Positions 55,010 through 63,556 of a stretch of DNA of 64,000 nucleotides are shown in pieces. Made by a program: the position numbers and the translations under genes. Source of the DNA: Io17-Chloro-G2 sp963663135 (lineage in GTDB: Bacteria > Chloroflexota > Dehalococcoidia > Lucifugimonadales > UBA3495). The notes beneath the pieces were generated by a model. That model was given only the letters and a program-made list of their open reading frames with translations. It did no database searches and had not been told where the DNA came from. Within the stretch, counting starts at the first letter, position 1; each line of letters opens with the position of its first letter. The stretch spans positions 2,046,001 to 2,110,000 of the forward strand of contig CAXXRM010000005.1 of NCBI GenBank assembly GCA_963663135.2, written 5' to 3'.

Positions 55010-56092
55010 ATGCACGTTGGCATGTCCACGGTTTTCCAGAGCGCTAACTGCGATCTTCCCGACCACCAGGTGTACCAAAACGAGGTCCATCTGGCCGACC
55101 TGGCCGAACCCCTGGGCTACCAGTCGATATGGGGAGTGGAGCACCACTTCACCGACTACACCATGTGCCCCGACCCCATCCAGTACCTGTCCTACATGGC
55201 CGGGCGCACCGAGCACGTGCAGCTTGGCACCATGGTCGTGGTGCTGCCATGGCACGACCCCATGCGGGTGGCGGAAGAGGTGTCGATGCTGGACAACCTG
55301 AGCAATGGCCGGATGATTCTGGGCATCGGCCGCGGGCTGGCCCGGGTGGAATACCAGGGATTCCGGTTGGATATGTCCGAGTCGCGCACCAGGTTCGTGG
55401 AATCGGCTGAGATGTTGTTGGGCGGATTGGAGACGGGGTTCTGCGAGTTCCAGGGCGAGTTCATCAACCAGCCCAGAGCGGCCATCCGCCCGGCGCCGTT
55501 GAACAGTTTCAAGGGCCGGACCTTCGCCGCTGCGGTATCCCCTGAATCGTCGCAAATCATGGCCGAACTGGGTGTTGGCCTGCTGATCATCCCGCAGAAA
55601 CCCTGGGACGACGTGGTCACGGAGCTGGAGTCCTACCGGGAGGTGTACCGCCGGGTGAACCGGGAAGAACCGCCCGCTCCTATTGTGGTTGGGTTCACCT
55701 ACTGCGACGAGGACCCGGCCCGTGCCGAGGAGATGGCCCGGCGGCACGTGGGCGCCTACTGGGAATCGGTCATGGAGCATTACGAGATTAGGAACGACCA
55801 TTTCAAGGGCCTCAAAGGCTACGAGTACTACAACAACATGACCGAAAAGGTAGCCCAATACGGGGACGACGACGTTCGAGAATTCTTTATGAATCTCCAG
55901 GTCTGGGGCACCCCCGAGCAATGCCTGGAAAAGATTGAGCGAATCCACGAACGAGTCGGCCACGGGTCCTACGTCGCAGTGTTCAGCTACGGAGGCATGC
56001 CCTACGCAGACGCCGAGGCCAGCATGCGCCTATTCGCCGAAAAGGTGATGCCCAGGCTGAAGGAAATAGAGCCGGCCCCGGCAGGCGCCTAG
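55010..56092 (+). CDS. Luciferase-like (LLM class) flavin-dependent monooxygenase
   Basis: 360 aa. Bacterial luciferase fold: SIWGVEHHFTDYTMCPDPIQ and GTMVVVLPWHDPMRVAEEVS, then NLSNGRMILGIGRGLARVEY. FMNH2-dependent oxygenation of an unknown substrate. AAAGGAGAG ribosome binding site upstream. Followed by repeats and two amidohydrolases on the opposite strand. Confidence 0.92.
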   Translation: MHVGMSTVFQSANCDLPDHQVYQNEVHLADLAEPLGYQSIWGVEHHFTDYTMCPDPIQYLSYMAGRTEHVQLGTMVVVLPWHDPMRVAEEVSMLDNLSNGRMILGIGRGLARVEYQGFRLDMSESRTRFVESAEMLLGGLETGFCEFQGEFINQPRAAIRPAPLNSFKGRTFAAAVSPESSQIMAELGVGLLIIPQKPWDDVVTELESYREVYRRVNREEPPAPIVVGFTYCDEDPARAEEMARRHVGAYWESVMEHYEIRNDHFKGLKGYEYYNNMTEKVAQYGDDDVREFFMNLQVWGTPEQCLEKIERIHERVGHGSYVAVFSYGGMPYADAEASMRLFAEKVMPRLKEIEPAPAGA

Positions 56093-56239
56093 CGCAGGGC
56101 GCTTGGGGGCGGTTGAGCCACCGGGCAGCCTCGGGTCCGCATTCCCGTGACGAGACGAATCCAGGCAGTCGATATGGGTTGCGGAGCTAGCGCGTACCCG
56201 AATCGCCCATGCCGCCACCAACATCCTGCCCGAAAACCA

Positions 56240-56321
56240 GGGCTCTGGATTCCCGCTGCGGCGAGAATGACGGGGCGGGGGGTACAGGGCTCTGGATTCC
56301 CGCTGCGGCGAGAATGACGGG
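56240..56321 (+). repeat. Direct pair of 35-bp palindromic repeats
   Basis: Two identical copies, 56240-56274 and 56287-56321, both reading GGGCTCTGGATTCCCGCTGC onward, separated by 12 bases. Downstream of the LLM monooxygenase and adjacent to the amidohydrolase end. Confidence 0.85.
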
Positions 56322-56331
56322 GGTGGGTGGG

Positions 56332-57339
56332 TCAGGATGGGAGGCCTAGGAGGGCTTCCAGGTTTTGCCAGAGGATTTTGTCTTTTTCTTCTTGGGTGAG
56401 GCTTTCCAGGTTTTGGACCCAGCCTGCCGGTGAAGGGTCCCAGCCGACGAAGGGCCAGTCGCTGCCCAGCACAACCCGGTCGATGCCAACGGTGTCGATG
56501 AGGAACCGCAATACCGGCTCGCTGTTGGTCACGGTGTCGTAGTACATCCGGTTCAGGTACGTACTGGGCGGCCTCTGGATGTTGATCCGCGCCTCGGACC
56601 GGACCTGCCAGGCGTGGTCCATCCGGCCCATGCCGAAGCAGGCGGGCCCACCGCCGTGAGCCACGCACACTTTGAGATCGGGGCACTTCTCCAACACGCC
56701 ACCGAAAATCAGAGCCGCCACAACCAGCGCGTCCTCCAACGGGACGCCGATGCTGTTGCCAAAGGCGTATTTGTCGTTGACTTGCTGGGAGATCAGGTTG
56801 TTGTTGGGCTGGGGGTGGTAGAACAGCAGGGCCCCCAGTTGCTCGGCGGCCTTGAACAGCGGCAAGAACAATTCCTCATCCCAGTTGGACGCATTCACCA
56901 CGGTGTCCAGGGCGGCACCCTTGAGTCCCAACTCCGTGACGGCACGCTCCAACTCTCCGATGGCAACGTCAACGTCCTGCACCGGCAGCGTGGCCAACCC
57001 GGCGAAACGGTCGGGCCATCGCTTGGTCATGGAGGAGATTTCATCGTTGACTTCCCGGGCCAGTCCGAGTCCCTCGGCGGGGTCCAGGTGGTAGCCCACC
57101 AGGGGCATGTGAATCGATACGACCTGAACGTCGGTACCCTGTTGGTCCATGTCTTGTATTCGTTGTTCCGGAGAGTACCGCAGGTGGGGCGGGAACAGGG
57201 GGATGTGCCGGCCGTGACCCACCAACTGGCCAGGGCCGTCTCCGTTCTCCAGGCGCAAGCCGTGCCACTCTCCACCGGAGTCAACGGTGGACAACATACA
57301 TTGGGGCGCCAAATGGGCATGTACGTCTATGCTTCGCAC
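56332..57339 (-). CDS. ACMSD-like amidohydrolase (amidohydrolase 2 family)
   Basis: About 335 aa from GTG 57339 (VRSIDVHAHLAPQCM). HxH is in DVHAHLAPQC; further metal-site residues in VCVAHGGGPACFGMGR; catalytic Asp in VVLGSDWPFVGWDPSPA. Related to aminocarboxymuconate semialdehyde decarboxylase and other decarboxylating amidohydrolases. A tandem paralogue lies upstream (57424-58419). Substrate unknown. Confidence 0.88.
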   Translation of the reverse strand: MRSIDVHAHLAPQCMLSTVDSGGEWHGLRLENGDGPGQLVGHGRHIPLFPPHLRYSPEQRIQDMDQQGTDVQVVSIHMPLVGYHLDPAEGLGLAREVNDEISSMTKRWPDRFAGLATLPVQDVDVAIGELERAVTELGLKGAALDTVVNASNWDEELFLPLFKAAEQLGALLFYHPQPNNNLISQQVNDKYAFGNSIGVPLEDALVVAALIFGGVLEKCPDLKVCVAHGGGPACFGMGRMDHAWQVRSEARINIQRPPSTYLNRMYYDTVTNSEPVLRFLIDTVGIDRVVLGSDWPFVGWDPSPAGWVQNLESLTQEEKDKILWQNLEALLGLPS

Positions 57340-57423
57340 CAATACACCTCTGCTATGAGCCAGGTTCTTTTCTCGGCTGGGCCAGGATCGGCTGGGCCAC
57401 AATAGACCGGGCAGCGCCTGGGC

Positions 57424-58419
57424 CTAAAGGCCCAGAAGCCGCTCCAGGTTTTTCCAAAGAATCAGTTCCTTTTCCTCGCCGGTGATGCTCTCCAGGCCGA
57501 AAATCCAGGAAACCGGCCAGTCCTGGGCCATGTCATAAGGCCAGTCGGTGCCGAACACAACCCGGTCGGCGCCCACGGTGTCAATCAGGAACCGCAACGC
57601 CGGCTCGGTGTACACAATGGTGTCGTAGTAAAAACGCCGGAGGTAGGCGCTGGGAGGCTCGGAGATATTTGCCCTAATCGCGGCCCGGGTCTCCCAACTC
57701 CGGTCCATGCGCCCGATGCCGTGGCAGACGTAGCCCCCGCCGTGGGAAAGGCATATCTTCAGGTCGGGGCAGGCATCCATCACGCCGCCCATGACCAGCG
57801 AGGCGAAGGTGACCACACGATCGGCCAGGTTGCCGATTGAGTTCGGCAGATGGTACCGGCGGATGCGGGAGGAAACCAAAGTGCCGCCGCCCTGATGGAA
57901 CAATATCATTGCGCCCATTGCTTCGGCAGCCTTCCAGAAGGGAAGAAACTCCGGTTCGTCCAGCTGGTGGCCGTTGACGTTGTCGTTGATCATCGCGCCC
58001 TTGAAATCCAACTGGTACATCACGCGTTCCAACTCGGATATCGCCGAGTTGACGTCCTGCATGGGAAGGGTAGCCAGGGACGCAAAACGTTCGGGCCAAG
58101 CTTTCGCCATTTCACCGACTTCGTTGTTGGCGTCCCTCGAGGTAGCTATCGCAATAGGAGCTTCGAGGTGGTAGTTGTAGAACCCGGCGTAAGTGGAAAC
58201 CACCTGGACGTCGACGCCCAGGGAATCCATATCCGCCAGCCTCTGCTCCGGGGTCCAACTAGACTTGGGCGGCAGTTGCCCCTGGGAGTCTCCCGATATG
58301 GAATACTCCCTGCCCCGGGCGTCCTGCTCCCGCCGGATGGTGTGCCAGTCTCCGCCGTTTTGCGTCGCCCGCCAAAAACACTGGGGGGTTATGTGGGCGT
58401 GGACGTCAATGCTTCGCAT
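57424..58419 (-). CDS. ACMSD-like amidohydrolase, paralogue
   Basis: 331 aa from ATG 58419 (RSIDVHAHITPQCFWRATQN). Same architecture as the next gene: DVHAHITPQC, the CLSHGGGYVCHGIGRMDRSW metal region and VVFGTDWPYDMAQDWPVSWI. The two share the opening RSIDVHAH, the closing W-KNLE-LLGL and the same length, so they are an adjacent duplication. They may act on related ring-cleavage acids. Confidence 0.88.
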   Translation of the reverse strand: MRSIDVHAHITPQCFWRATQNGGDWHTIRREQDARGREYSISGDSQGQLPPKSSWTPEQRLADMDSLGVDVQVVSTYAGFYNYHLEAPIAIATSRDANNEVGEMAKAWPERFASLATLPMQDVNSAISELERVMYQLDFKGAMINDNVNGHQLDEPEFLPFWKAAEAMGAMILFHQGGGTLVSSRIRRYHLPNSIGNLADRVVTFASLVMGGVMDACPDLKICLSHGGGYVCHGIGRMDRSWETRAAIRANISEPPSAYLRRFYYDTIVYTEPALRFLIDTVGADRVVFGTDWPYDMAQDWPVSWIFGLESITGEEKELILWKNLERLLGL

Positions 58420-58598
58420 GTTCAACCCCTGATCTTCGTTTCCGAGCACCTTTCTGCGCCGACCAGGTCTCTAAAAGGCCCGATGGCAGACCCGGATGCC
58501 AAGCCGGGATGGCGCCGGGCCGGGTTTACGCGGAAAGTTAGCATTGGGCCTGCCGCGTGTCAATCGGGACATGCGTCGCAGCCGGGGCAGGGGCCGGA

Positions 58599-58635
58599 TT
58601 TCACCGCCGAGATCGCAGAGGACGCGGAGTTTTTT
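58599..58635 (+). repeat. TTTCACCGCCGAG-type dispersed repeat
   Basis: Reads TTTCACCGCCGAGATCGCAG followed by AGGACGCGGAGTTTTTT. Relatives are at 50718-50801 and inside the following gene at 59588-59624. No coding role here. Confidence 0.6.
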
Positions 58636-58670
58636 GTGGTGAACGACCGCGGCGCCCCTGGATTGGGGCG

Positions 58671-59855
58671 TCACGGTATTATGGGGATGGTAACCCGGTC
58701 ATAGATTAAACCGGGCGGGTCATCATCCCAGTTATTCCGGTCGTTCCGCGCGCGCTCCCGGTGGCGGTAGATTAAATATTCCTCAAGCATGGTTAGCTTG
58801 GGCGCATCGGGAGCGTCAGGTTCCGGGTCCGGCGGCGACCGGTCATCCGGGTACAGTTCCTCCGCCGGTTGGTCCCAGATGGTGTCCGGAGGCGGGGGCC
58901 GGGCCGGGGGTTCGGGACCGAGGCCGGCGGCCAGGGCGGCTTGCTTCCGGTGGTAGCCGGCGACGGCCCAAGCGGCTATCCGGGCGGCCTGCTCGGTGCC
59001 GAATATCTGACGCAGGGCCTGGTAGCCGTAGATGTTTTCGGGCTGGGGGCAGTCGTCGGGGATCTTGATCAGGTGGTCGCAGCGGTCGCGGTCCTGGCCG
59101 GTAGCCTTGGCAAGCTTCCAGGCAGCGAAGCGGAAGTCGAAGACCGTCTTGTGGACTGCGCTGGCTGCCTCCTCACCGCCGGAGATGTGCGTCAGGGCCC
59201 GAGAGCCGTGGGTGTCGAAGTGGTATTCCTCGTCATCGTAGGACCGGAAGTCAAAGGGGCCGTACTCCGTTTCGTAGCGGTTATAGCCGGCGGGGTAGCC
59301 GGCATAGCGGCCCTCCAGGATGTGGGTCCAGGAGCGGGGCGCCGGGGGGCGTTTTTCAGCCGGGGCCGATTCTTCGACGGATTCCTGGCCGGTTGAGTTA
59401 ACAGCGTTGGGAGTGGAAGGCGTGTCGAAGCCGCGGCGCAGGAGTTCTTTGGAGGCGGACAGACGGTGGTGGGGCTTGAAGTCGGGGATTGTGCCCTGCA
59501 TGACGTCGATTAGGAAGCGGACGGTGGTGCGGCCGTTGTCGGTTTCTTCCCGGATGAGGGCTGCTAGTTCCTGGTGCAGGGGAGCGGTTTCAACGCCGAG
59601 GACGCCGAGGGCGCGGAGGTTTTTATGGGTTGGGGATCCGGAGGTATTTTCGTCGATGAAGGATTGTGCGGGGTGGAAGCCCAGGGCTAGGAGTTGACGG
59701 GCGGCGTCGAGGCGGTGGCAGGGCTTGGAATTTTCGAGGAGGCCCTGCATGACGTCGATCAGGAAGCGGACAATTAGGCGGCCGTCGTCGGTCTCCTCGC
59801 GGACGATGTCGGCGAGGGAGGGGGCGGGGGCTTCCTGGTTTTCTGTGTTAGCGAA
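58671..59855 (-). CDS. Unknown protein with internally duplicated domain and embedded repeat
   Basis: About 394 aa from ATG 59855; no recognised family. Two copies of a ~50-residue unit occur near the N-terminus: first IVREETDDGRLIVRFLIDVM ... CHRLDAARQLLALGFHP, second LIREETDNGRTTVRFLIDVM ... HHRLSASKELLRRGFDTP. Between them, residues HKNLRALGVLGVETAPLHQE are encoded by a copy of the dispersed repeat (59588-59624). The C-terminal half is Tyr/Asp/Pro-rich with YEGxGPFDFRSYDDEEYHFD-like pieces (here YGPFDFRSYDDEEYHF) and a helical stretch QALRQIFGTEQAARIAAWAV. The doubled unit suggests a helical binding module; function unknown. Confidence 0.7.
   Translation of the reverse strand, partial: FANTENQEAPAPSLADIVREETDDGRLIVRFLIDVMQGLLENSKPCHRLDAARQLLALGFHPAQSFIDENTSGSPTHKNLRALGVLGVETAPLHQELAALIREETDNGRTTVRFLIDVMQGTIPDFKPHHRLSASKELLRRGFDTPSTPNAVNSTGQESVEESAPAEKRPPAPRSWTHILEGRYAGYPAGYNRYETEYGPFDFRSYDDEEYHFDTHGSRALTHISGGEEAASAVHKTVFDFRFAAWKLAKATGQDRDRCDHLIKIPDDCPQPENIYGYQALRQIFGTEQAARIAAWAVAGYHRKQAALAAGLGPEPPARPPPPDTIWDQPAEELYPDDRSPPDPEPDAPDAPKLTMLEEYLIYRHRERARNDRNNWDDDPPGLIYDRVTIPIIP
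59588..59624 (+). repeat. Dispersed repeat inside a coding sequence
   Basis: Reads TTTCAACGCCGAGGACGCCG followed by AGGGCGCGGAGGTTTTT, closely similar to the copy at 58599-58635. It lies within the unknown gene on the opposite strand and is translated in frame as part of a linker between its two domain copies. Confidence 0.6.
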
Positions 59856-60153
59856 CATTAGTTCGATGATAGGGAGGTGCATTCGGGGGTGTCAAGGGGC
59901 GGGTGACGTGAACGCGCGGGTTGACGGAGTGGGTGCGGAGGGTTTTTTGGTGGGGGCCCCGCTTTTGGAAAAGCTGCGCAAAACTTTTTTGTTGGGCATT
60001 GGCCGGGAGGGATATGGATTCCGGCTGGGGCGGCGGTTTGACAGGGTAGGCGGGGGCTCCTAGACTGGCGGAGATGGACCTGCCACTCCCGGTTGTGGAA
60101 ACCTGTTTTGTAACCCTCGGTCCTCCAAGGTTAAACCACTGACCCTGATTTCT

Positions 60154-61476
60154 TTGCCTCTCCCACCGGCGTTTCGTTCTCCCGGCTACCGGGCCTTCTG
60201 GCTGGGCAGCATTGCCTCGGTTAGCGGATTCCAAATCCTGCGGTTCGGCCAGTTCTGGTTGGTTTTCCAGTTGACCGGCTCACCGCTGGCCCTTGGCTAC
60301 GTTGGCTTGGCCAACGGCGTCCCTGCCATTTTCCTCAACCTGTTCGGCGGCGTGGCCGCGGACAAGATGGACCAGCGCCTGCTGATCATGGTGTCCCAAA
60401 CCATCACCGCCGGGTTGATCCTGCTGCTGGCCTTCCTGGCGCTGTTCAACCAGGCCACCATGTGGCACGTCCTGCTGATTGCGTTCCTGGCCGGCGCGGT
60501 TGAGGCGTTTGACCAGCCGGCGCGGCGTTCAATATTTCCGCACCTGGTCGAGCGGCAGTTCATGATGAGCGCAGTGGCGTTGAACTCCTCAATCTGGCCG
60601 GGAACGCGCATCCTGGCGCCGGCGGCGGCGGGGTTCATCATAGCCTGGTCGGAAACCGAAAACCCCGCATCGGCGTTTTTCGTGGCCGCAGCGGGGTTTC
60701 TGGTCATGGTGGCGGTTGCGTGGCGGCTGAAAGTGCCCCGCGTTACCAGGACTGCGCGGGGAAATCCGGTACAGGACATTCGGGAGGGCCTGGCGTTCAT
60801 AGTAGAACGCCCCATCTTCGCGGTCCTGATGGCCTTGACTTTTTTCGGCAGCTTTTTCGGTATGGCCTACATTACCATGATGCCCATTTTTGCCGTGGAC
60901 ATCCTGGGAGTTGGGGCCAGCGGACAGGGACAACTAATGGGCGTGGGCGCCATCGGTTCACTGGTCGTCGCGCTGACCCTGTCCCTTCGGACCAAGCTTT
61001 CGGGGACCGGACCTTTGATCGTCCTTGGCGGCGTGATGGGCGGCCTGGCGACCATTGCCTTTGGTCTTACCGCTCAGTACGTGGGTTCCTTCGCCCTAGC
61101 AATGGCCCTGATGCTGGTAATGGGCGTGTTCAACACAATGTTCACCACGCTGATTCAAAACTCGATGCAGCTCATGGTGCCCGATGCAATGCGGGGCCGC
61201 GTCATGGGCTTTTACGGCATGACGTACAACATCCGGCCCCTGGGAGGGATGCAGGCGGGAGCAATGGCGGCGTTGATTGGAGCACCCTTTGCCCTATCCA
61301 TTGGCGGGCTGGCGGTAGCTGTCTTCGCCCTGGTTGCCGGGCTATCCAGCCGCCGTCTGCGGAACCTGGACAGTTTGATAAACCTGGGGTCGGAAGGGGA
61401 AACGAATCAGACCGAACCCGAGCAGACTGCTACCCCGACAGCAACCGGGGCAACTGACGGGGGAGCAAACGGGTAG
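60154..61476 (+). CDS. MFS_3-type transporter
   Basis: 440 aa, about twelve transmembrane helices. YRAFWLGSIASVSGFQILRF in helix 1 and FGGVAADKMDQRLLIMVSQT after helix 2 are MFS_3 features shared with the exporter at 49057. The C-terminus is a hydrophilic Thr/Glu/Ala-rich tail. TTG start in TTTGCCTCTCCC. Probable efflux of an unknown solute. Confidence 0.88.
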   Translation: MPLPPAFRSPGYRAFWLGSIASVSGFQILRFGQFWLVFQLTGSPLALGYVGLANGVPAIFLNLFGGVAADKMDQRLLIMVSQTITAGLILLLAFLALFNQATMWHVLLIAFLAGAVEAFDQPARRSIFPHLVERQFMMSAVALNSSIWPGTRILAPAAAGFIIAWSETENPASAFFVAAAGFLVMVAVAWRLKVPRVTRTARGNPVQDIREGLAFIVERPIFAVLMALTFFGSFFGMAYITMMPIFAVDILGVGASGQGQLMGVGAIGSLVVALTLSLRTKLSGTGPLIVLGGVMGGLATIAFGLTAQYVGSFALAMALMLVMGVFNTMFTTLIQNSMQLMVPDAMRGRVMGFYGMTYNIRPLGGMQAGAMAALIGAPFALSIGGLAVAVFALVAGLSSRRLRNLDSLINLGSEGETNQTEPEQTATPTATGATDGGANG

Positions 61477-61483
61477 GAGGCCA

Positions 61484-61972
61484 CTACCCGACGAAGAACG
61501 TGTATTCCGCTCCCGAGGTGTGGGTCATGGGCATGGGCGACAGGAGGAGGTGCTTGGGGTCCAAGGCCCGGTGGGCGATCTCGATGTTGACCGGCGGGAC
61601 CTGCTCCAGTTGCAGGATTTCCTCCAATGTGAAAAAGGCGGCTTGGTCCACTTCCTGAGCGTCCGGTTCCGGCTCGCCCTCCAGGGGCCGCATCAGCATC
61701 ACCATGTAGGTGCTGTTGCCGTTGTCTTCGGTGTACAGGTTGCGCATCCCCAGCAGGCCGATTACCTCGGTCTTCACCCCGGACTCCTCTTGCACCTCCC
61801 GCACCGCGGTCTCTTCAATGGACTCGTTGACCTCGACGAATCCCCCCGGGCACTGCCAGTTGCCCCGACCCCGGCGCGACTTGCGCCTGACCAGCAGGAG
61901 CTTTCCATCCCGGACAACAGCTCCGCCTACGCCGATGTTATACCCGGTGTTATACCGTTCAGGTGGAGGCAT
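61484..61972 (-). CDS. Nudix hydrolase
   Basis: About 162 aa from ATG 61972, preferred because GAAGGTGA lies nine bases upstream. Nudix box GGFVEVNESIEETAVREVQEESGV (G-x5-E-x7-REVQEE-x-G) is intact, preceded by GNWQCPGG. Hydrolyses nucleoside diphosphate-linked or similar substrates. Convergent with the MFS gene, seven bases apart. Confidence 0.92.
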   Translation of the reverse strand: MPPPERYNTGYNIGVGGAVVRDGKLLLVRRKSRRGRGNWQCPGGFVEVNESIEETAVREVQEESGVKTEVIGLLGMRNLYTEDNGNSTYMVMLMRPLEGEPEPDAQEVDQAAFFTLEEILQLEQVPPVNIEIAHRALDPKHLLLSPMPMTHTSGAEYTFFVG

Positions 61973-62566
61973 ACGTTGTTCACCTTCCATGAAATATTGG
62001 GGCCCGTGAAATATTGCGAAAGACTCCCGGCAATCCTGCCGGGAAAGCCGGCAGGCATCCGCTGACCGGCGCGGCCTCAATTATAGCAGGATACGCCGAA
62101 CCCGCCCCCGGAGACGCGGCCGGTGGACGGCCGCCGGGCCGGGTCCTTCATTCCCTAACCATGTCGGACGACAGCCAGGGCTCTGGATTCCCGCTGCGGC
62201 GAGAATGACGGGGGCTGGCAGAACATTCCGCCCCACGTGGGCCCGCTGGCAGGACCGAGTTCGTCCAGGCAAAGGGTTCTGGATTCCCGTTGCGACGGGA
62301 ATGACGGGGCTGGGGCTCCGGATTCCCGCGGCGGCGAGAATGACGGGGGCTGGCGGGAACATTCCGCCCCACGTGGGCCCGTTGGCATGAGCGAGTTCGT
62401 CCAAGCAAAGGGCTCTGGATTCCCGTTGCGACGGGAATGACGGGGGAGGGTGGGGGCGCCGGGAGCAACGGGGGCGGTCCGCGACTTGACAAGCACGGCC
62501 CCTTGTTAGACTGTGTAAACCTAGCGGAATAGCCGCGACAAGGCTGAACATCAGGACTGGTGTCAG
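61973..62566. other. Repeat-rich intergenic region
   Basis: Includes four 35-bp palindromic repeats arranged in two ~131-bp units (62178-62444). No gene is supported. Sequence upstream of the LLM gene near 62518-62560 may hold its promoter. Confidence 0.75.
62178..62444 (+). repeat. Tandem duplication of a ~131-bp repeat unit
   Basis: Each unit has a left palindromic repeat (62178-62212, 62313-62347), a middle with ACATTCCGCCCCACGTGGGC and CGAGTTCGTCCA, and a right palindromic repeat (62274-62308, 62410-62444). The right copies contain the perfect hairpin ATTCCCGTTGCGACGGGAAT. All four are in the same orientation. Confidence 0.8.
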
Positions 62567-63536
62567 ATGGCCGAGGCTTCAACTGTTCCTTTCGGCGTTC
62601 CCTTCGGAATCGCCGTTCCCCAGATTTTTCTGGACACACCGATAGATATGGACCTGGTGCGCCGGTTCGCGATCAGGGCGGAGGAGCTTGACTACCATAG
62701 CTTGTGGGTCCAAGAGCGGATAATCGGCGCAGACCCCGCCCTGGAACCCGTTGGGCTGATGAATTACCTGGCTGCCCTGACCAACAGGGTCAAGCTGGGC
62801 AGCGCCATGATAATAGCCACCACCCGCAACCCGGTGCACCTGGCAAAGTCCTTCAGTTCATTGGACCAAATCAGCCGGGGGAAGGCTGATCATCGGCGTC
62901 AGCCTGGGTGGCCGTCCGGAGCAATACCAGTTGCTGGACGGCCCATCGGAGCAGCGTCCGGGGAGCAGGGCCAGGCACTTCAGGGAAAGCCTGGCGGTTA
63001 TGAAAGCCCTGTGGACGCAACAGGAAGCCCACTTCAACGGGGAGTTCTGGCAACTTACGGGGCAGACGCTGGAGCCGCGGCCAGTGCAGAAGCCCCATCC
63101 CCCTATATGGTTCGGCGGGCGGCATCCCCAAGGATTGCGACGCGCCGCCCAATTGGGGGAAGGCTGGATGGGAGCCGGATCCACCAGCACCCAGCAGTTC
63201 CGGGAACACGTGGCGATCATCCATGAGGAGCTGGATTCCCGGGGCCGGGACCCTGCATCTTTTTCCTTCGCCAAGAGGGTATACGTGGCGCTGGACCCGG
63301 AATCCTCCCGCGCCGAAACACGCCTCAGGGAATTCTTCGGCGGTCACTACAACAACGCCGACATGGCGGCCAACGTTGCAGTGTGGGGCAATGCCGAGGA
63401 ATGCGCCCGAGGCCTGGCCGAGGTGCTGCAGGCAGGGGCCCAAATGTTGATGCTGAATCCGGTGTTCGATTATATGGAGCACCTGGAGGCCTTGCCGGAA
63501 GTGGTGGCAATGGCCTCGGAAAGAGCCCGAAAATAA
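62567..63536 (+). pseudogene. Frameshifted LLM class flavin-dependent oxidoreductase
   Basis: Two overlapping frames together make one luciferase-like protein. The first (from ATG 62567) gives VPFGIAVPQIFLDTPIDMDL and SSLDQISRGKAD. The second resumes with LIIGVSLGGRPEQYQLLDGP, FRESLAVMKALWTQQEAHFN and PHPPIWFGGRHPQGLRRAAQ to its end at 63536. The shift is at a run of five G (62877-62881); four G would restore RGRLIIGV. It could be a real inactivating indel or a homopolymer error in the assembly. Unlike the intact LLM at 55010, this one resembles the F420/FMN alkanal type. Confidence 0.85.
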
Positions 63537-63556
63537 CCGCGTAGCACGGGGGGCCG

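Noticed and set aside
62178..62444. Small CRISPR array.
   Set aside because: Repeats are strongly palindromic, spacers are irregular (about 61, 4 and 62 bases) and two of them are copies of each other; no cas genes.
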